Of a stretch of 64,000 nucleotides of DNA, positions 60,401-64,000 are shown piece after piece; position 1 is the stretch's first letter, and every line of letters begins with the position of its first letter. The notes under the pieces were generated by a model. It searched no databases and was not told where the DNA came from. It worked only from the letters and a program-made list of their open reading frames with translations. This stretch comes from Pisaster brevispinus. Its lineage: Eukaryota > Echinodermata > Asteroidea > Forcipulatida > Asteriidae. The translations under genes were made by a program, and so were the position numbers. The DNA is taken from positions 4,593,001-4,657,000 of the forward strand of contig JAMKCF010000008.1 in NCBI GenBank assembly GCA_023634235.1, written 5' to 3'.

Positions 60401-62491
60401 ACTTAACCATGATTGCTTCGTCCTTCGGATGGGACATTAAGACAATGGTTCTGGGTGTTGTTTAATAAACAGCAGTGGCTGCTGAATGCGCAGCAGCACC
60501 TTGTAAACCCTTATAAGGTGCTACATATATCGGTCTCATATTTTTAAAAAACTTAAGTTGCAATGTTTGAGTGTGATTATACAGAAAAGCATGGCCTGTT
60601 TAAGAGATAAACCTTTTTACTGCTCTTTTAAAAAAATATTTTGCCTGTCCTATGTGTTGTTTGTCCTTTCCATTCCTGCAGAGTTGCGGGCAAGATTTTT
60701 ACCCAACCTGTTCTCCTGGCTGGATTTTTCTTGTATGTACTTTTCACTGGTTTTTATCATTGTGTTAGCTAAATTGATTTAATAAACTTGCATCATTTTG
60801 AATGTTTTACCAAGTTGTGTGTCCACAATAATAGCGTTGTAGAGATCGGCAGGTGTCGTGGCAACATTGACAGCCTCCATCTGCTCGAAGCTCCCCAACG
60901 GGTGACACTTTGGTATGAGCTCTGAGATGGAACGCTGATGCAGGGTACCGGTGATGAGAAGAATGATATTGTCGATCATGTAGCTGTACCTATCAAGATG
61001 AATGCAAAAAATGAACAGGGTCAAACAAGGGGTTGAGACAGTATAAGTTTAGCAAACCACTGGATCACCAGACTAACATTTCCAGCCTCATCAAATTAAT
61101 TCTGTTTTTCTTTCCTGTGAGACTGACAGCAAGGAATATTTTTTTAAATTTTGTTTTACACGTTAGGCTTACATTTCCCCCTGCAGTGGCATAATCAGGG
61201 CACGAGGGGTGGGGGGGGGGGCACAGGCTGTACCTCCAGGCGCCCTCCCATTTGAAAAACATTAAAAGTTTACATGAAATAAGGAAAGGAATAAGAATTG
61301 AACAAAGTAAATAGATTAAAATCAAGATTTTTTATCTAACAAAAGGAATCTATTGGATTTGGCAAACTAACATTATGCTTTACATGGGAACAGACAAACC
61401 ACCATTATCAGAGTCAACACATTCAGTTTGGGTGTACCAATGATTAACTTGGATTTTGTTAGTGACAAAGGATTCTAGGATCCTAGTAAATATAACTCAA
61501 CCGAGTTAACAAGTCAATATGTTGACTCTAAACTTTCAAACCTGAAAATACAACATTCCTTCCAACAATTTCTCACTTAAGCCTTTTTCATGTTTGTCTG
61601 TCAAGTCTATCGTCTGTACAATATGTACTTGTGCTGATTAGAATGTATTCTTTGTTTGTTTGTCAATAGGTTATGGAACAAAAGCATGGCTTCACCTTAA
61701 CCTAAGTGTTGTACTACCGCTTATTATATATCCTTACGTGATAAAGTCCAGGAACTTTGACAATGGTTCCACAGCATGATTTCGAAGATGTTGAAATTCT
61801 ACCACAAGTTTTTCCTTCAGTCTGTCGTCAATAACTGATACTGTGAGAGGAGACGGCTCATTCTGTAGGAAGTTCCCGTAATCCGTACTCTGCAAATGCA
61901 ACTTGAGATCTGCAAAGAAAATAATTGCTCTTTAATTTAAATAGACAAGATCAATATAAGTCAACTGAGCGTTCTTCGTTGATAATTAATTTATTTACAA
62001 GTGTCTTTCTGTATCTCTCTGTCAGGTACTTCGCTGAATAATTGAAATCTCCATTTGGAAAAGTTCTATTTCAATTTGATCAAATTCCACTTAATTAAGA
62101 ACCTCAAACCCAAGTAAATTTGTCATAGTTGTTGGTGGACTTTTTTCAGTGCAAGTAAATTACCATCAAATTGAAAAACATACGCTTGATTGATGCCTTA
62201 CTTTACAAAGCTGGGCATTGTGCATTCACAAAATTGTATTTTAAATACTAAACCAAGTTGTAAATAAAAAAGCAAATGATAATTTGTAAAGAACGAGAGC
62301 AAAGTGTCCATCATCCGACCATGGTTAACTTGTCATTGTTGGTATATTTAAACTGTTCTCAAAGTTGTAAAATAAATCATATCTAGTTAATGTAACCTTT
62401 GCTTTTGATTTCTGTTATTTGTACTAATTAATATAATAGGCTACCCGAAAAAGTGTCCCCTATTTCTCCATTTTACATGTTTTATGTAAAG

Positions 62492-62522
<31 letters not shown>

Positions 62523-62888
62523 TCCCTCCCGAGTCCACTAACAAACCAGGCCCATCCATATGCCCATTCGCACAAAAAAGATCCATGCCATTGAAATACT
62601 TTAAAAAAAAAACCTATTCAAAGATAAGAAAAGTTGTGGAGACTGACTGATGCATGGCGATATGTATCACGAGATCTGACGAAAAATAATAAAGAAATGT
62701 AATGTTAAAATATGCATGAGAACATATTGTCCGGAAACTGGCCCGTTTAATTCATTTCACTCACCTTCTAAAATTTCACATTGTACAAGATTTAAGTAAT
62801 CTGGCTGCCTCAAGATTCCCCCTTTAAATCCTCTAACGAGAGCCTCAAGGTACCCGTCGTTGATATTAAAAGTCATTTCGGTCATCAT
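57429..62888 (-). CDS. ATP6V0D1: V-type proton ATPase subunit d
   Basis: Subunit d sits on the cytoplasmic face of the V-ATPase Vo ring and couples the central stalk to the c-ring, so it is needed for acidification of lysosomes, endosomes and other organelles. Minus-strand exons: 62888-62765, 61909-61738, 60989-60811, 60230-60073, 59184-59008, 58550-58473, 57590-57429. Phases join without a stop, giving 349 residues (human d1 has 351). Start: two adjacent ATG codons with [20 protein letters not shown]; the first is used here. Landmarks are [94 protein letters not shown] and the C-terminus [11 protein letters not shown]. No membrane span is expected or seen. The gene converges on RBM39 and diverges from the next gene. 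Vertebrates have d1 and d2 paralogs; an invertebrate copy is probably the undivided ancestor, so the d1 symbol is by closest similarity. Confidence 0.97.
57799..58018 (+). repeat. Interspersed repeat in the last ATP6V0D1 intron
   Basis: Diverged second copy of the repeat at 29.81 kb: shared blocks are 'agggtttgcccataactt', 'agggatgctttccgacac', 'gagagaattt' and 'tttggccagcggacca'. Confidence 0.55.
58855..58970 (-). repeat. Inverted copy of the ~110 bp dispersed repeat
   Basis: On the minus strand it reads 'tcaaccctcctactgtgtga', 'ccattc' and later 'gcaagcctgcaatatgatac', matching the SPIRE-intron array. It lies in an ATP6V0D1 intron. Confidence 0.65.
60291..60540 (+). repeat. tRNA-derived SINE (copy 3) with intact-looking pol III boxes
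   Basis: The head has an A-box-like gtcgcagtggtcaagcg and a B-box-like ggttcgtgttccc (60358-60370). The body 'gcttcgtccttcggatggga' and 'agcagcaccttgtaaaccc' is the one seen at 4.83 kb. The tail is missing. It is in an ATP6V0D1 intron, in antisense orientation to that gene. Confidence 0.75.
62496..62521 (+). repeat. (TC)n microsatellite
   Basis: An uninterrupted run of ct units in the first ATP6V0D1 intron. Confidence 0.95.
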
Positions 62889-63638
62889 CTTGCCTCTCGA
62901 ATATTGTGCCGATTCGCACACACACACACCGACTTGTAATAAAATGACGATGTCATTAATTTTGCCGATTATCAATCAACAAACCTCATGTGATCATGTG
63001 ACTTTACAAGTCCGTCCAGCTCAGCTTTGCGCACCTGCTACGGAAATGATATAAGGGGGCCGTCGATTGGTCAGTTATTTGCATAATATTAGTTTTGAAC
63101 CAATGAAAAGATGCTTCAGCAATAACTTGCAAATCAGTGACCAGCGACCTCTGTGGTACGATCATAGAGAACGGACCTGATAATTTATTGGTCGTAATTT
63201 GTTTACACTTCAACAAACAATTCATGCTCTGGAAGAATACCCTTCCTAGTTATAATGCTCGACTGTGAAATTTTACTTAACATTGAAAAGCCAAAGTTTC
63301 AACGACCATTATCGCAAAAAAACTGGTTTGATCCGGAAGACTTGTTCAAATATGCAAAACCCTTTTAGCGTTTTAGCCAATCAGGCAGCTGTTCAGTGAG
63401 CCTTCTTCCCACGGGTGTATAGTTTTATCGTACCATTACACTCAAGTAAGCATCACTTATGAGGGGTCGACATAACACAATGTATATAAAACGAGGTTGA
63501 CTATCAGGTGACGTAAAATATTATAATTAGCCCGATGGTGTATTTAATGGCATGACACTACATAATCTTCCTCTTTCAGATTTAGCCACTGGCTCGCGTG
63601 GAACATCTCTGTGAACCGTGCACAAAAAAATACTCAAA
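62889..63638. promoter_or_regulatory. Shared divergent promoter region of ATP6V0D1 and the next gene
   Basis: Start codons are 750 bp apart and head to head. CCAAT boxes occur in both orientations (gattggtca near 63065, accaatga near 63101, ttattggtc near 63186, gccaatca near 63375). A CRE-like ggtgacgtaa lies near 63508. Two adjacent TCATGTGA boxes lie at 62986-63001, about 100 bp before the ATP6V0D1 start. No clear TATA box on the ATP6V0D1 side. Confidence 0.55.
62986..63001. promoter_or_regulatory. Tandem M-box (TCATGTGA x2)
   Basis: Two exact copies of the 8-mer stand directly side by side. TCATGTGA is the M-box bound by MITF/TFE-family bHLH factors, and V-ATPase genes are established targets of TFEB/MITF. 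Function here is inferred. Confidence 0.5.
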
Positions 63639-63675
63639 ATGGCATCAAACGGCGGAAAACTCCCAAACAAAGTTG
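63639..63675 (+). CDS. First coding exon of an unidentified gene (3' beyond window)
   Basis: An ATG in the context caaaATGG opens MASNGGKLPNKV and runs to a splice donor (agttg|gtatgt) at 63676. An upstream acceptor-like cctctttcag ending near 63579 suggests a preceding non-coding exon. Twelve residues are too few to identify the product. Position opposite ATP6V0D1 supports a real, broadly expressed gene. Confidence 0.4.
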
Positions 63676-64000
63676 GTATGTAGTAAAAATTCAACATATT
63701 TTCAAATGTGTTGTAAGTTTACAGGGGTTGTTGTAAGTTTTGAGTTATTTTCCAGACTTTCAGACCGTTTTTTTCCGCTTGCCGGTGAACCTTTGTTTCT
63801 GTGTATAGCGCCCTCTTTCTCCAACTTCTGTTGGTGTCTATGTCAAATGTGGGGCTAGACTGGGAAGAGATTTGCAATTTCCATGCATCATCAACCCACA
63901 TCTACTGACTTCTCGTATCCCAAACGTAGAGCACATAAATGATGTGAACATTGTCATTTGAACTTGAAAACTACGGAACAGTTTGTTGTAGTGGTAGGCC

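Overview
This is a stretch of animal nuclear DNA: AT-rich, with spliced genes, GT-AG introns, large introns and spacers, and no bacterial-type gene packing. Exon structures and proteins match conserved deuterostome genes. Short palindromic elements that begin with a GGGCCCAATTTCATAGAGC-like sequence, together with tRNA-derived SINEs ending in a 'tattgcgctatataagaa' tail, suggest an echinoderm, perhaps a sea star. The clade is an inference from repeat style, not proof.

Six genes were read in detail and the first exon of a seventh was found. (1) The 3' half of a SPIRE actin-nucleator gene (+, nine exons, 1387-9667). (2) A histamine N-methyltransferase-like gene (-, three exons, 16194-14624) that is intact apart from one in-frame TAG. 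(3) A single-exon gene (+, 19900-21666) whose N-terminal third looks like a DUF3504/Crypton tyrosine recombinase that has lost its active-site residues. It is fused to a long disordered nuclear-type region with SUMO-like motifs, and it is the most unusual gene here. (4) SC5D, lathosterol oxidase (+, three coding exons, 33324-35508). (5) RBM39/CAPER-alpha splicing factor (+, 13 coding exons plus a probable 5' UTR exon, 41072-51227). (6) ATP6V0D1, V-ATPase subunit d (-, seven exons, 62888-57429), convergent with RBM39. (7) A start-codon exon of an unidentified divergent gene (+, 63639-63675), sharing a ~750 bp CCAAT-rich promoter region with ATP6V0D1.

The genes do not form one pathway; they are ordinary eukaryotic neighbours in actin nucleation, small-molecule methylation, sterol synthesis, RNA splicing and organelle acidification. 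Large spacers (9.7-14.6, 16.2-19.9, 21.7-32.0, 35.5-38.8 and 51.2-57.4 kb) hold dispersed repeats. These include several palindromic MITE-like families, a ~110 bp tandem/dispersed family, a long foldback element with a 9-bp target duplication nested in a SINE, a CG-rich TA-flanked MITE, two microsatellite-rich blocks, and hammerhead-ribozyme-like motifs. No rRNA, functional tRNA, CRISPR or viral gene was recognised.
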